A DNA stretch of 64,000 nucleotides from Actinoplanes solisilvae. GTDB taxonomy: Bacteria; Actinomycetota; Actinomycetes; Mycobacteriales; Micromonosporaceae. The translations under genes were made by a program, and so were the position numbers. Positions 15,680 to 23,690 of this stretch are shown piece by piece; position 1 is the first letter of the stretch, and each line of letters starts with the position of its first letter. The stretch spans positions 124,001 to 188,000 of the forward strand of contig NZ_RJAC01000007.1 in NCBI RefSeq assembly GCF_003999975.1, given 5' to 3'. The notes beneath the pieces were generated by a model that was not told the DNA's origin, made no database searches, and was given only the letters and a program-made list of their open reading frames with translations.

Positions 15680-17689
15680 TCAGAACTGAATGCTGATGAG
15701 GTGGCGGCGGCCGCCGGTCATGGTCACCTTGGCGACCACGGAGCTGCGGATCGTGGAGCTGAAGCCGAGGCCGGAAAGCTGGTCCGGGGACGGCTCGCAT
15801 TTGGTGCGGTCGCCGAGAACCTCGAGCACCTTGCGGTGCGGTTGCAGGTCGCGGCGGAGGAACTCGTTGTAGATCCCGCGGGTCGGCTGGTCGTTCACGC
15901 ACCCTTTCAGCATGAAGAAGTAGTGGCGGTTGCCGACCTCGCTGTCGTCGAAGTAGTTCGGCGAATACATGACGGTCGACACCGGCACGAACTGTTCGGT
16001 GGTGATGCCCCACAGGTCCCTGGCGAGGCTGCCCGGCTGCATGTCCTTACCCGGCCGGAAAGCGGTGATCCTCTCGCCGGCGACCGTCATGCGGCCCACC
16101 TCGACGGTCTCCTTGTGGCCGACCGCCCGTTCGTGGCTGTAGTGCTCGATCTTCCCGTCGCTCTCGGTCTCGATCACGAAGCCGACCCCGGTGCTTTCCC
16201 GCCTGTCGTACTGGTTCACCTCGATCCGGTACTCGCCGTCGGGGACGCGGCCGGTCCATGTGACGTTCTCCACCGGCTCGCGGGTGGAGCCCTCGCCCGC
16301 GTTCATGTCGACGTCCAGTTTGCTGCGCTTGTCCCCGTACCAGATGTGGTCGCCGTTGGGTTCGAACACGTGCAGGTCGAGGTCGTCGTGGTTGAACCAG
16401 GACAGGCTCACCCGCAGCTTGCCGGTGACGTTGCCGCCGGCCCGCTTGACCTTCTCCTTGATCGAGTCGGCGACGTTGCCGCCGTAGGACCAGCCGAAAT
16501 CGTTGTCCCAGGCGAACAGCCGTGGGGCAGCCGGGTGCCGGCCGGTGGTGAGACTGACGAGGTGCGGTTCGTGGCGGTTGGCGACCCACAGGTCGATGGT
16601 CGCGGCGCCGGGCAGGATGTCCTTCATGAAGGTGACCACGGGGATCTCCTCCGGCTTGGCGTCACGAAGGCGCGCACCGGCCGACCTGGTCGTGGCCGCC
16701 TGCATGAGCAGCCCTTCGATACCGTCCTTCATCCGCGACTGGGTGTCGTTGTCGACCCACAACACGTTGGTCACCGACACGTCGGACAGCCGGGCGAACC
16801 GGCGCTGCAACGACTCCTCGATGCCCAGCTCGTCGATGGTCTTCATGGCGGCCTTGACCATGGCCGGCGTGATCAACGCCGTGGGGCGCTGGTAGTTCTG
16901 CGGCGCGACCTTCGTCTCGAACGACCGGACGGCCTGCTCCAGGTCGACGCCCGCGGAGAGATCCTGGACGAGGGTGCCGATCACGGTGTTACGGAGCCGG
17001 GCCGCCGGGTTCAGGGCGTTGGCGAACACGAAGGCCCGTCCGTCCGTCGCCTGCGTCCACCGGTTCTGCAGCGACCGGAACTCGGTCACCGCCCGGCGAT
17101 GCTCCGCGCCGCGGTAAAGGGCGTTGTCGTCGATGAGGCCGGCGACCGTGTCCAGAGCGTGCTGGTCGAGTTCGGTCAGGCCACGCTGGAACACCTGCAC
17201 CGCGGCGTCGAAGGCGCCCCGGGCGGCGCCGACGTCCCTGGTGCGATGCCGGTTCTCGACCCGGCCGTGCAGGTGTTGCCACACCTCGACCTGGCCGTCG
17301 CGCAGCGTCCGGGTCGTCGCCGTCCCGTACTGCGCCTCGGCGGACCGGAAAACGCTGGACAACGGCAGCGTACGAACGAATTCGTCCAATGCGGCGGCGA
17401 CGACGGAGAAGACCGGGTCGGAGGCCGACACCCCGGACCAGACGGTGCGGACCTGCCCGTTGTGGATCTCGACGACGTTGCCGAAGTTCTTGACGAACCC
17501 GTGGCAGGTCGAGCAGTCGTACTCGGAACGCTCGCGGAACCGAAGATTGGTGCCGGCCGGGAAGGACTCGAGAAAGGTGAGCCAGAGCGAGTCCCGGTCG
17601 AGACCGTCGCCGACCACGAACAACTCGCCCTTGGACATCGCGGACAGACGCGAAGTTACATCGGCCACGAACTGCTGGAAACCACCCAC
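15680..17689 (-). CDS. 669-residue protein with a DUF2135/YfaP-like beta domain, unknown
   Basis: A large soluble protein without a signal peptide. Near the N terminus it has a CxxC pair (YDCSTCHGF, C59 and C62), perhaps a zinc site. Residues about 425-505 hold LRVSLSWFNHDDLDLHVFEPNGDHIWYG and the later EYRIEVNQYD, the pattern of YfaP/DUF2135 beta-sandwich domains, which are usually found in extracellular or surface proteins. The rest is unknown. The GTG at 17689 is chosen because AAGGGGGA lies nine bases before it. The start is only 31 bp from the divergent nucleoside enzyme gene. It is followed by the 131-residue gene in one operon. Confidence 0.78.
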   Translation of the reverse strand: MGGFQQFVADVTSRLSAMSKGELFVVGDGLDRDSLWLTFLESFPAGTNLRFRERSEYDCSTCHGFVKNFGNVVEIHNGQVRTVWSGVSASDPVFSVVAAALDEFVRTLPLSSVFRSAEAQYGTATTRTLRDGQVEVWQHLHGRVENRHRTRDVGAARGAFDAAVQVFQRGLTELDQHALDTVAGLIDDNALYRGAEHRRAVTEFRSLQNRWTQATDGRAFVFANALNPAARLRNTVIGTLVQDLSAGVDLEQAVRSFETKVAPQNYQRPTALITPAMVKAAMKTIDELGIEESLQRRFARLSDVSVTNVLWVDNDTQSRMKDGIEGLLMQAATTRSAGARLRDAKPEEIPVVTFMKDILPGAATIDLWVANRHEPHLVSLTTGRHPAAPRLFAWDNDFGWSYGGNVADSIKEKVKRAGGNVTGKLRVSLSWFNHDDLDLHVFEPNGDHIWYGDKRSKLDVDMNAGEGSTREPVENVTWTGRVPDGEYRIEVNQYDRRESTGVGFVIETESDGKIEHYSHERAVGHKETVEVGRMTVAGERITAFRPGKDMQPGSLARDLWGITTEQFVPVSTVMYSPNYFDDSEVGNRHYFFMLKGCVNDQPTRGIYNEFLRRDLQPHRKVLEVLGDRTKCEPSPDQLSGLGFSSTIRSSVVAKVTMTGGRRHLISIQF

Positions 17690-17720
17690 CGTGTCATCCC
17701 CCTTGATCACCGGAGATCCT

Positions 17721-18560
17721 ATGGAGCGCAACACAAACGGAGAAATGCATTTTCGCCCGCCGGTCCTGGAGGACCAGCAGTCTCGCGAGGGGGAGGCGAA
17801 GGTCGTCACGCTCTGCGGCTCGACCAGGTTCGAGGCCGAGTTCGGGGAGGTCAACCAGCGGCTCACGATGGAAGGTTGCGTCGTGATCAGCCTCGGAATG
17901 TTCAGCCTCCCCGACCTTCCCGGCTACGACTGGACAGCCGATAGCGCCAACCTGAGGGGACGGCTGGGCGGCGTGCATTTTCAAAAGATTCGCATGGCTG
18001 ATGAGGTGTACATCGTGGACCCGGGCGGCTATCTGGGGGAGTCGACCCGACGGGAGATTGCCTACGCGGAGTCGCTCGGCAAGCCGGTGCGATATCTGAG
18101 CCGCGATCGGAGGGCGGCCACGCGGTCGGCGGCCAGTGGGGTGCCGGCGTGCATCTCGGCCTGTAGGGCGTCGAGGTGTCCCTGGGCGGTCAGCGCCTCT
18201 ATCAGGTGGCGGGCCGCGCCGGGGCGGCCGGCGTCGGCGCGGTTGCGTAGTTCGTCCAGGTCGCCGCGGCTGGCCAGCAGGGCGTTCAGGCGTTCGTTGG
18301 CGTACTCGTCGCGATCCTGGGGCTCGTTGCCGACGGCCGTCACCAGTTTGCGGTGGCATTCGCCGTCGAGGAAGTTGCGGAGCAGTTCGACGCGGGGGAT
18401 CCGGGCGCGGAACTGCTGGGCGTGGGCGGGGCGGCCGCGGCGGGTGGCGCTTTCGGCCAGGTCGAGGGTGTCGTCGGGGTGGTGGTCGACCAAGGCCTGC
18501 CAGACCGCGTTGGTCAGGGGCTCCGCGCGGCGTCGGCGGCGGGCGTGCTGGTGCAGGTAG
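17721..18560 (+). CDS. nucleoside deoxyribosyltransferase-like protein with antisense 3' extension
   Basis: The first 130 codons encode a nucleoside 2-deoxyribosyltransferase-like (DUF4406-like) Rossmann domain: VVTLCGSTRFEAEF at the start, FQKIRMADEVYIVDPGGYLGESTRREIAYAESLGKPVRYLSR at the end, with the substrate-loop Asp and the catalytic-type Glu of REIAYAE. Homologs normally stop a few residues later. Here the frame continues about 150 codons to 18560 as an Arg/Ser-rich sequence antisense to the convergent NTPase gene, so the native stop codon seems to be lost. ATG at 17721 has CGGAGA upstream. The functional part is likely 17721 to about 18110. Confidence 0.65.
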   Translation: MERNTNGEMHFRPPVLEDQQSREGEAKVVTLCGSTRFEAEFGEVNQRLTMEGCVVISLGMFSLPDLPGYDWTADSANLRGRLGGVHFQKIRMADEVYIVDPGGYLGESTRREIAYAESLGKPVRYLSRDRRAATRSAASGVPACISACRASRCPWAVSASIRWRAAPGRPASARLRSSSRSPRLASRAFRRSLAYSSRSWGSLPTAVTSLRWHSPSRKLRSSSTRGIRARNCWAWAGRPRRVALSARSRVSSGWWSTKACQTALVRGSARRRRRACWCR

Positions 18561-19726
18561 TCGGCTACCAGGTATCCCGTGGGGGTGCCCATGCCGGTGC
18601 CTACCGGGGTCAGGCAGGCGGCGGCCCCGTGCAGACGGGTAGTTGCGTAGGCGATGGCCTGGCACAGCCAGTCCGATGGGGCGACGGCTCGCTGGGTGGC
18701 GGTCAAGTAGGCGGGGATCGCCGCGGTCAGGAAAGCCGGAGTGAGGGGCGCGCGGGCGCCGACGCGGCGGGCGTCCAGGGCCGCGGTGATCGCGGCCCGG
18801 CCCAGGCATTGCCGCGGGTCGGTGGTGTCGGCGGCGGACCACCAGCGGATCAGTTCGGGTCCGGCGGCCAGGGTCTGGGTGACGCCGGCGTCGGTGCTGT
18901 CCAGTGCGATCCGCAGGCGCTTGTCGGAGGCCAAGCTTTCCGCCTGCCGCCGCTCGGCCGGTGTGAAGGCTTCCGGTACGTCGATCACGTGGGCGAGGCG
19001 CAGCACCTGGCGGTCGTCGTCGTAGGGGTCGGGGCGGCCGGGGGTCCGGGCGGCGATCCGGCAGTTGTACTCGTCCGGCCACAGCGTGCCGACCATCACC
19101 ACACCGGCCCCGACCATGGCGCGTACGCACCCCGGTGACATCGGATAGCGCTGGAACTCGTCGAGCCACAGCACCGTACGCGGTGCGGGCGACTCGGCGA
19201 AGGAACGCACCGCGGCGTCGTCGCCGGGGTGCACCAGCCACCAGTCGGGCAGCATGGCCTGCACGGCCTCGACCAGGGCGCGCGTCTTGCCGGTGGACGA
19301 GCCGCCGCGCAGCAGCACGAACGAGCCGGGCGTCAGCGCGCCACGCAACGCGACGTCAAAATCCCGGGGCACGTACGTCGGCAGGCCGTCCACGGTCGAG
19401 TCGACCCGGATCGACGGATGCACGCCGAGCCGGTGCGGCGAGACGTCCCGCACCCGTGACGCCCCGGACGGCCGGCGCAGCTCTGCGGCCCGCGCACGGG
19501 CAGCCAGCCACGGCTGCACGGCCGGCTTCTCCAACCCGCACGCGTTCAGGAAGGCGAGCAGCGTCTCCAGGCCCGGCACGGAACGGCCCGAGAGCAGGTC
19601 GCCGATGGTGCTGCGGCGCAGCGCGGGATTCGCGCGGACCAGACCCGCGTACGAGCGGTCGCCGCGGAGCGCGTTGAGCGCCGCCGCGAGCTGTGCCGGG
19701 GTGTGCACCTCTCCGGGGTCGGACAC
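18062..19726 (-). CDS. HTH-P-loop NTPase (STAND-like), possible sensor/regulator
   Basis: A 554-residue protein. Residues 8-80 look like an atypical helix-turn-helix (TPAQLAAALNALRGDRSYAGLVRANPALRRSTIGDLLSGRSVPGLETLLAFLNACG in parts). The P-loop GGSSTGKT (141-148) and Walker B TVLWLDEF (184-191) define an AAA/STAND-type NTPase; the C-terminal 250 residues are helical and Arg/Ala-rich, possibly repeat-like. HTH-NTPases of this kind are widespread in actinomycetes with unknown roles; some relatives are signalling or defence ATPases. GTG at 19726 is preferred because the 48 codons upstream are Pro/Arg-rich. It is divergent from two small membrane protein genes. Confidence 0.78.
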   Translation of the reverse strand: MSDPGEVHTPAQLAAALNALRGDRSYAGLVRANPALRRSTIGDLLSGRSVPGLETLLAFLNACGLEKPAVQPWLAARARAAELRRPSGASRVRDVSPHRLGVHPSIRVDSTVDGLPTYVPRDFDVALRGALTPGSFVLLRGGSSTGKTRALVEAVQAMLPDWWLVHPGDDAAVRSFAESPAPRTVLWLDEFQRYPMSPGCVRAMVGAGVVMVGTLWPDEYNCRIAARTPGRPDPYDDDRQVLRLAHVIDVPEAFTPAERRQAESLASDKRLRIALDSTDAGVTQTLAAGPELIRWWSAADTTDPRQCLGRAAITAALDARRVGARAPLTPAFLTAAIPAYLTATQRAVAPSDWLCQAIAYATTRLHGAAACLTPVGTGMGTPTGYLVADYLHQHARRRRRAEPLTNAVWQALVDHHPDDTLDLAESATRRGRPAHAQQFRARIPRVELLRNFLDGECHRKLVTAVGNEPQDRDEYANERLNALLASRGDLDELRNRADAGRPGAARHLIEALTAQGHLDALQAEMHAGTPLAADRVAALRSRLRYRTGLPSDSA

Positions 19727-19873
19727 CGGACCACCGTAGGGCGGGCCGGCGACGGGACGGAATCCCCTGGTGGACGGATTCACCGGTCCGGGCGTGTCCG
19801 GATCGGTGGCCGGACCCCGCCGAGGGCTGTCAACGTCATCGCACCGATCAACCCGCCCGGAAAGGACCACCCG

Positions 19874-19978
19874 ATGGTCAACTGGATCGCTCTTGCCGGC
19901 GACCTGCTCTCCTTAGTCGCGAGCCTGTTGTCGCTGACGGCCGTCAGTCGCGCGAGAAAACGCGGCCCCAAGCGGTGA
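19874..19978 (+). CDS. 34-residue single-pass membrane peptide with a TTA codon
   Basis: A very short but well-formed gene: AAAGGA stands nine bases before the ATG, followed by MVNWIALAGDLLSLVAS, then LLSLTAVSRARKR and a basic end. One hydrophobic helix (4-23) with a strongly positive tail predicts a membrane peptide with its C terminus inside. Codon 14 (19913-19915) is TTA, very rare in this DNA. It lies 147 bp from the divergent NTPase start and 51 bp before the next membrane protein gene. Small hydrophobic peptides of this shape include toxins and regulators of membrane complexes; which it is cannot be told. Confidence 0.55.
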   Translation: MVNWIALAGDLLSLVASLLSLTAVSRARKRGPKR

Positions 19979-20029
19979 GACGGGCGGGCCGCCTGTCCGT
20001 GGCTCGACGGCATTGGACATCATCGACGT

Positions 20030-20767
20030 ATGGGCGACCTTCTGATCAATTTGCTGGCGAGCGTCATCGCCGGTACGGCCGTCTGGCTGGCGGGGTTCCT
20101 GCTGCGCCGGCGGAAATTGAACCGGGAACGCGCCTTTTTCGGCCTCAGCGCCGGGGCGAGCTGCTTGCTGGTGGTGTCCCGGCACGCGTCGTCGCCGCGC
20201 GAGTTCAGTGTGCACCGCCGCGACGTCGCCGCGCTGGTGGAGCTGGCGACCATCGCCCGGGAGTGCGGCGCGCACGCCGACCGGGTCGGCGAGAACCAGC
20301 CGACCGGGGAGATCGGCCGCCTGACCGAGTTCTGCGTCGGCGGCCCCGGCGACGCCAGCCCACGCAGCGCCACGCATGTGCGCACGATCCTGCGTGGAGT
20401 GACGTACGCGGTCTTCGACGTGGAGAAGCGCCGGACGTCATTCACGGTCGGCGGCACCGAGTACGCCCTCAGCCCGGAGATCAGCTACGTCCTGCTCGCC
20501 CGGTTCTGGGGCCCGGCCGGCGGGCACCCGGTGTTCTTCATCGGCGGCCTGACCGCGGGCAGCAACCTCGCCGCCGCCCGCTACCTGGCCGCGCACCACC
20601 CCGAACTCGCCCGCACGTTCGGCGCCGACCGGCCGTTCGCGCTCGTGCTGCGCATCGTCGAGCCGGCCGCCTACGGCACCGACTTCACCGAACTGGCCGC
20701 CGACGTGAGCGACGTCGCGTTCCAGCCGGTCCCGGCCGAAGTGCCCTTCATCGCGGGGGAGGAGTAG
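20030..20767 (+). CDS. membrane-anchored protein of unknown function
   Basis: A 245-residue protein with one N-terminal transmembrane helix (4-25), an Arg/Lys stop-transfer signal (RRRKLNRER) and a cytoplasmic domain. The domain has conserved-looking blocks (SVHRRDVAALVELATIARECGA, GENQPTGEIGRLTEFCVGGP, VFFIGGLTAGSNLAAARYLA) that I cannot assign; the last resembles a nucleotide- or sugar-binding Gly-rich loop. No good ribosome site precedes the ATG, so translation may be leaderless or coupled to the peptide gene upstream. Together with the divergent NTPase it could form a sensor plus membrane-effector pair, which is inference from layout. Confidence 0.7.
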   Translation: MGDLLINLLASVIAGTAVWLAGFLLRRRKLNRERAFFGLSAGASCLLVVSRHASSPREFSVHRRDVAALVELATIARECGAHADRVGENQPTGEIGRLTEFCVGGPGDASPRSATHVRTILRGVTYAVFDVEKRRTSFTVGGTEYALSPEISYVLLARFWGPAGGHPVFFIGGLTAGSNLAAARYLAAHHPELARTFGADRPFALVLRIVEPAAYGTDFTELAADVSDVAFQPVPAEVPFIAGEE

Positions 20768-20898
20768 ACACAGCGCACGGCGCGGCCGTCGAGCCAGGCG
20801 GTGGTGCCGGCATTGCCGTTGTGGTCGAAGAGCGAGGCGCGGTGGGGACCCAGCCAGAAGTCGCGGGCCTTCCAGCCCATCGTGGTCGGATCGAGCAG
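20764..20898 (-). pseudogene. remnant of an AlkZ/YcaQ-like winged-helix glycosylase gene
   Basis: A 45-codon stretch reads LLDPTTMGWKARDFWLG then PHRASLFDHNGNAGTTAWLDGRAV. This is the conserved late segment of the AlkZ/YcaQ (DUF1006, winged-helix DNA glycosylase) family, where the usual text is LDPTTMGWK.RD..LG followed by FDRNGNAGPTxWVDGR. Nothing of the family's first 280 residues or its C-terminal strands is present in frame, so it is a fragment. It abuts, and by a few bases overlaps, the 3' end of the membrane protein gene, marking a recombination scar at the border of the accessory block. Confidence 0.7.
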
Positions 20899-21001
20899 TT
20901 CTCGTTGGGCCGCACCGCCACCTTGACGTCGATCAGCGGCACCGACTCGCGCAGGTCCCGCGGCGTTCACGGTCGGTCACATGGCGCACCGGGTGATGAT
21001 G

Positions 21002-21379
21002 TCACGCCTGAAGGAGTTGCAATGCGTACTGCGGGTTGCCGTAGTCGCGCCAGGCGGCGATCTTGCCGTCCTTGATCTCGTAGACGGCCAGGTTCATGAT
21101 CGGGGCGAGTTTGCCGCCGGGCAGGGCCAGGCCGTGCACCTGCTCGGCCAGCACGACGTCGCCGTTCACGGCCTGGTTCACGGTTGAGAACTCGACCTGG
21201 GCGAAGGTCTTGAACACGCCGGTCCAGACCTGGACGACCGCGTCCCGGCCGTGCACCTCGGCGTCGCCGTAGTTCTGGAACACCACGTCGGGGTGCAGGA
21301 AAGCGCCCAGCTTGGCGGCGTCCTTGGTGTTGAACGCGGACGTGAACTCGCGGACCAGGGTGTCGTTGTCAGTAGTCAT
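21002..21379 (-). CDS. SnoaL/limonene-epoxide hydrolase-like NTF2-fold protein
   Basis: A 125-residue protein of the NTF2-like superfamily. The opening helix LVREFTSAFNTKDAAKLGAFLHPDVVFQNYG, the central HGRDAVVQVW and the final VYEIKDGKIAAWRDYG match SnoaL-like and limonene-1,2-epoxide hydrolase-like proteins, including the Asp/Arg pair used for water activation in the latter. The actual reaction is unknown. It is 54 bp downstream of the molybdopterin oxidoreductase gene on the same strand and could be the last gene of that operon. Confidence 0.83.
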   Translation of the reverse strand: MTTDNDTLVREFTSAFNTKDAAKLGAFLHPDVVFQNYGDAEVHGRDAVVQVWTGVFKTFAQVEFSTVNQAVNGDVVLAEQVHGLALPGGKLAPIMNLAVYEIKDGKIAAWRDYGNPQYALQLLQA

Positions 21380-21433
21380 GGCCCCACTCTGGCCCCAAGA
21401 AAATGGACCGGCAAGTCCAAACCGATGTGACGG

Positions 21434-23635
21434 CTACGACGCCAGTGGCTTGACCTCCACCGGAATGCCGTTCAGCACGCTGTTGCCCGACAGCGGGTCG
21501 ATCACCGTCTCGTCGGTGAGCACGTTCGAGTTGACGCCCGGGTGGGCGGAGGCGACCGACTGGCGCGTGCCGGCCACGTCGTGCCCCCAGCCGTGCGGCA
21601 GGCTCACCACGCCCGGCATCACCTGGTCGGTGATCTCGACGGTGGCCGAGATCCCGCCCGCGCGTGAGGTGACCTGCACGGTGTCGCCGTCGACCAGGTC
21701 GAAGCGCGCCGCGTCGGCCGGATGGATCTGCAGCGTGCACCGGTCGCGCCCCTTCACCAGCGCGGGCACGTTGTGCATCCAGCTGTTGTTGGACCGCAGG
21801 TGCCGCCGCCCGATCAGGACGAGGGCTTCGTGGGGGCGGTCGAGCGCCGCCCGCAACCGCGGCACGTCAGCGGCGACCGCCGGATCGCACAGCTCGACCT
21901 TGCCGCTCGGCGTGCGCAGCACCTCGGGCAGGCGCGGCTCCAGGGGCCCGAGGTCGACGCCGTGCGGGTTCTCGATCAGCCGGTCCAACGACAGTCCCTC
22001 CGGAACAAGACCGAACCAATCCCCGTACGCCCCGGTGCGCAGGGCGACGTCCAGCAGGCGCTCGGCCGGGCCGTCCCCGGAAACCGGCAGGTCAGCCGCC
22101 GACCGTCCGAACAGCGGCGATCCCGGCGTGCTCACCACCCGATCGAGAGCTCGGCTCAACAGTTGATCGTGAAGAGAGTCGTGACCGGAAACGATCGTCG
22201 TCAGGCGGGCCAGGATGTCGCACTCGTCCATCGCCTCGGCATCGATGGGCGACACCGGCGGGGAGTACGCCGCGAAGTTGCGTACGGCCAGGGCCAGGAA
22301 GGAGAAGTCGTAGTGGCCTTTGCGGGTCGGGTCGGGCGGTGGCAGCACCACGTCGGCGTGGCGGGTCGTCTCGTTCAGGTAGGGGTCGACGCTCACCATG
22401 AACGACAGTCCGGCCAGGGCGCGGTCGAGCCGCCCGCTGTTCGGCGTGGACAGCGCCGGGTTGCCCGCCACCGTCACCAGCGCCCGGACCTGTTCGTCGC
22501 CGGGCGTCTCGATCTCGTCGGCCAGCGTCGCTACCGGCAGTTCGCCCTTGACCTCGGGCAGTCCCCGAACCCGGCTGTGCCACCGCCCGACCCTGAACCC
22601 CTTGCCCTTGCCCGAGCCGGGACGCTGGTGGGCCGCGAGCGGGAACATCACGCCGCCGGGCCGGTCGAGGTTGCCGGTCAGGATGTTGATGACGTCGATC
22701 AGCCAGCTCGTGAGCGTGCCGAACTCGACAGTGCACGTTCCGATCCGCCCGTAGACCGCCGCCCGGGGCGAGGATGCCAGCTCGTGGGCCAGCGAGCGGA
22801 TCCGCGCGGCCGGCACGCCGCAGGTCTCGCTGACCACGGAAGGCGCGAAATCCTCGGCCAGCGCGGCAACGGACGAGAGCCCGTTCACGAGCGAGTCCAG
22901 ACGGCCCAGCGAGACCAGCCCATCGGCGAATAGCGTGTGGACGATTCCGAACAGCAGGAAGGCGTCCGTCCCCGGCCGGATGAACACATGCTCGTCGGCC
23001 TGAGCAGCGGTCCGCGTACGCCTGGGGTCGACCACGACGAACCGCCCGCCCCGCGCCTGGATCGCCTTGAGCCGCCCCGGAAAATCGGCCGCCGTGGCGA
23101 GGCTGCCGTTCGACTCCCACGGGTTGGCCCCGAGCATCAGCAGGAAGTCGGTGCGGTCCAGATCGGGCACGGGGATGGCGAGCGGGCTGCCGTAGAGGTA
23201 GCCGCACGACACGTGCTTGGGCATCTGATCGACCGTGCTGGCCGAGAAGACGTTGCGCGTGCCGAGCGCCTTCACCAGCGGCGACAAGTAGAGCCCGCCC
23301 GCCATCGTGTGCACGTTCGGGTTGCCGAGATAGACCGCGACCGCGTGCGGCCCGTACGTCTCGATCACCGGTCGAAGGCCGTCCGCGACAGCGTCGAAAG
23401 CCTCGTCCCAGCCGACCTCGACGTGCCGGCCGTCGCGGCGTACGAGGGGCCGTCGCAGCCGGTCGGGGTCGTCGGCGAGCTGCCCGAAGGTGGCGCCCTT
23501 CGGGCAGACGAACCCGTGGCTGAACACGTGCTCCCGGTCGCCTCGCGCGGAGACCACCCGATCGCCTGCGACCGTCAGCTCCAGGCCGCAGGCGGCCTCA
23601 CAGAGCGGACAGGTCCGATACGCCGTACGCGACAC
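21434..23635 (-). CDS. molybdopterin oxidoreductase (formate dehydrogenase-like)
   Basis: A 733-residue cytoplasmic member of the DMSO-reductase/formate dehydrogenase family. A [4Fe-4S] site is formed by C9, C12, C16 and C44 (CPLCEAAC and FVCPKG). The bis-MGD domains are clear (VYLGNPNVHTMAGG, MLGANPWESNGS, VVVDPRRTRTA, HGWGHD). A Cys in KHVSCGYLYG is at the place of the molybdenum ligand. There is no TAT signal, so it acts inside the cell. The electron acceptor subunit and the natural substrate are not evident. It is 55 bp downstream of the SDR gene in the sugar-acid operon. Confidence 0.86.
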   Translation of the reverse strand: MSRTAYRTCPLCEAACGLELTVAGDRVVSARGDREHVFSHGFVCPKGATFGQLADDPDRLRRPLVRRDGRHVEVGWDEAFDAVADGLRPVIETYGPHAVAVYLGNPNVHTMAGGLYLSPLVKALGTRNVFSASTVDQMPKHVSCGYLYGSPLAIPVPDLDRTDFLLMLGANPWESNGSLATAADFPGRLKAIQARGGRFVVVDPRRTRTAAQADEHVFIRPGTDAFLLFGIVHTLFADGLVSLGRLDSLVNGLSSVAALAEDFAPSVVSETCGVPAARIRSLAHELASSPRAAVYGRIGTCTVEFGTLTSWLIDVINILTGNLDRPGGVMFPLAAHQRPGSGKGKGFRVGRWHSRVRGLPEVKGELPVATLADEIETPGDEQVRALVTVAGNPALSTPNSGRLDRALAGLSFMVSVDPYLNETTRHADVVLPPPDPTRKGHYDFSFLALAVRNFAAYSPPVSPIDAEAMDECDILARLTTIVSGHDSLHDQLLSRALDRVVSTPGSPLFGRSAADLPVSGDGPAERLLDVALRTGAYGDWFGLVPEGLSLDRLIENPHGVDLGPLEPRLPEVLRTPSGKVELCDPAVAADVPRLRAALDRPHEALVLIGRRHLRSNNSWMHNVPALVKGRDRCTLQIHPADAARFDLVDGDTVQVTSRAGGISATVEITDQVMPGVVSLPHGWGHDVAGTRQSVASAHPGVNSNVLTDETVIDPLSGNSVLNGIPVEVKPLAS

Positions 23636-23690
23636 GATGCCACCAACCTCTCCAGGCGGTTACTGGCGAGTATCGTGCCACGACCCGGCG

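Noticed and set aside
15212-17944. 910-codon open frame on the plus strand
   Set aside because: It covers the DUF2135 operon in antisense and has shadow composition without any domain pattern; the minus strand has ribosome sites and motifs.
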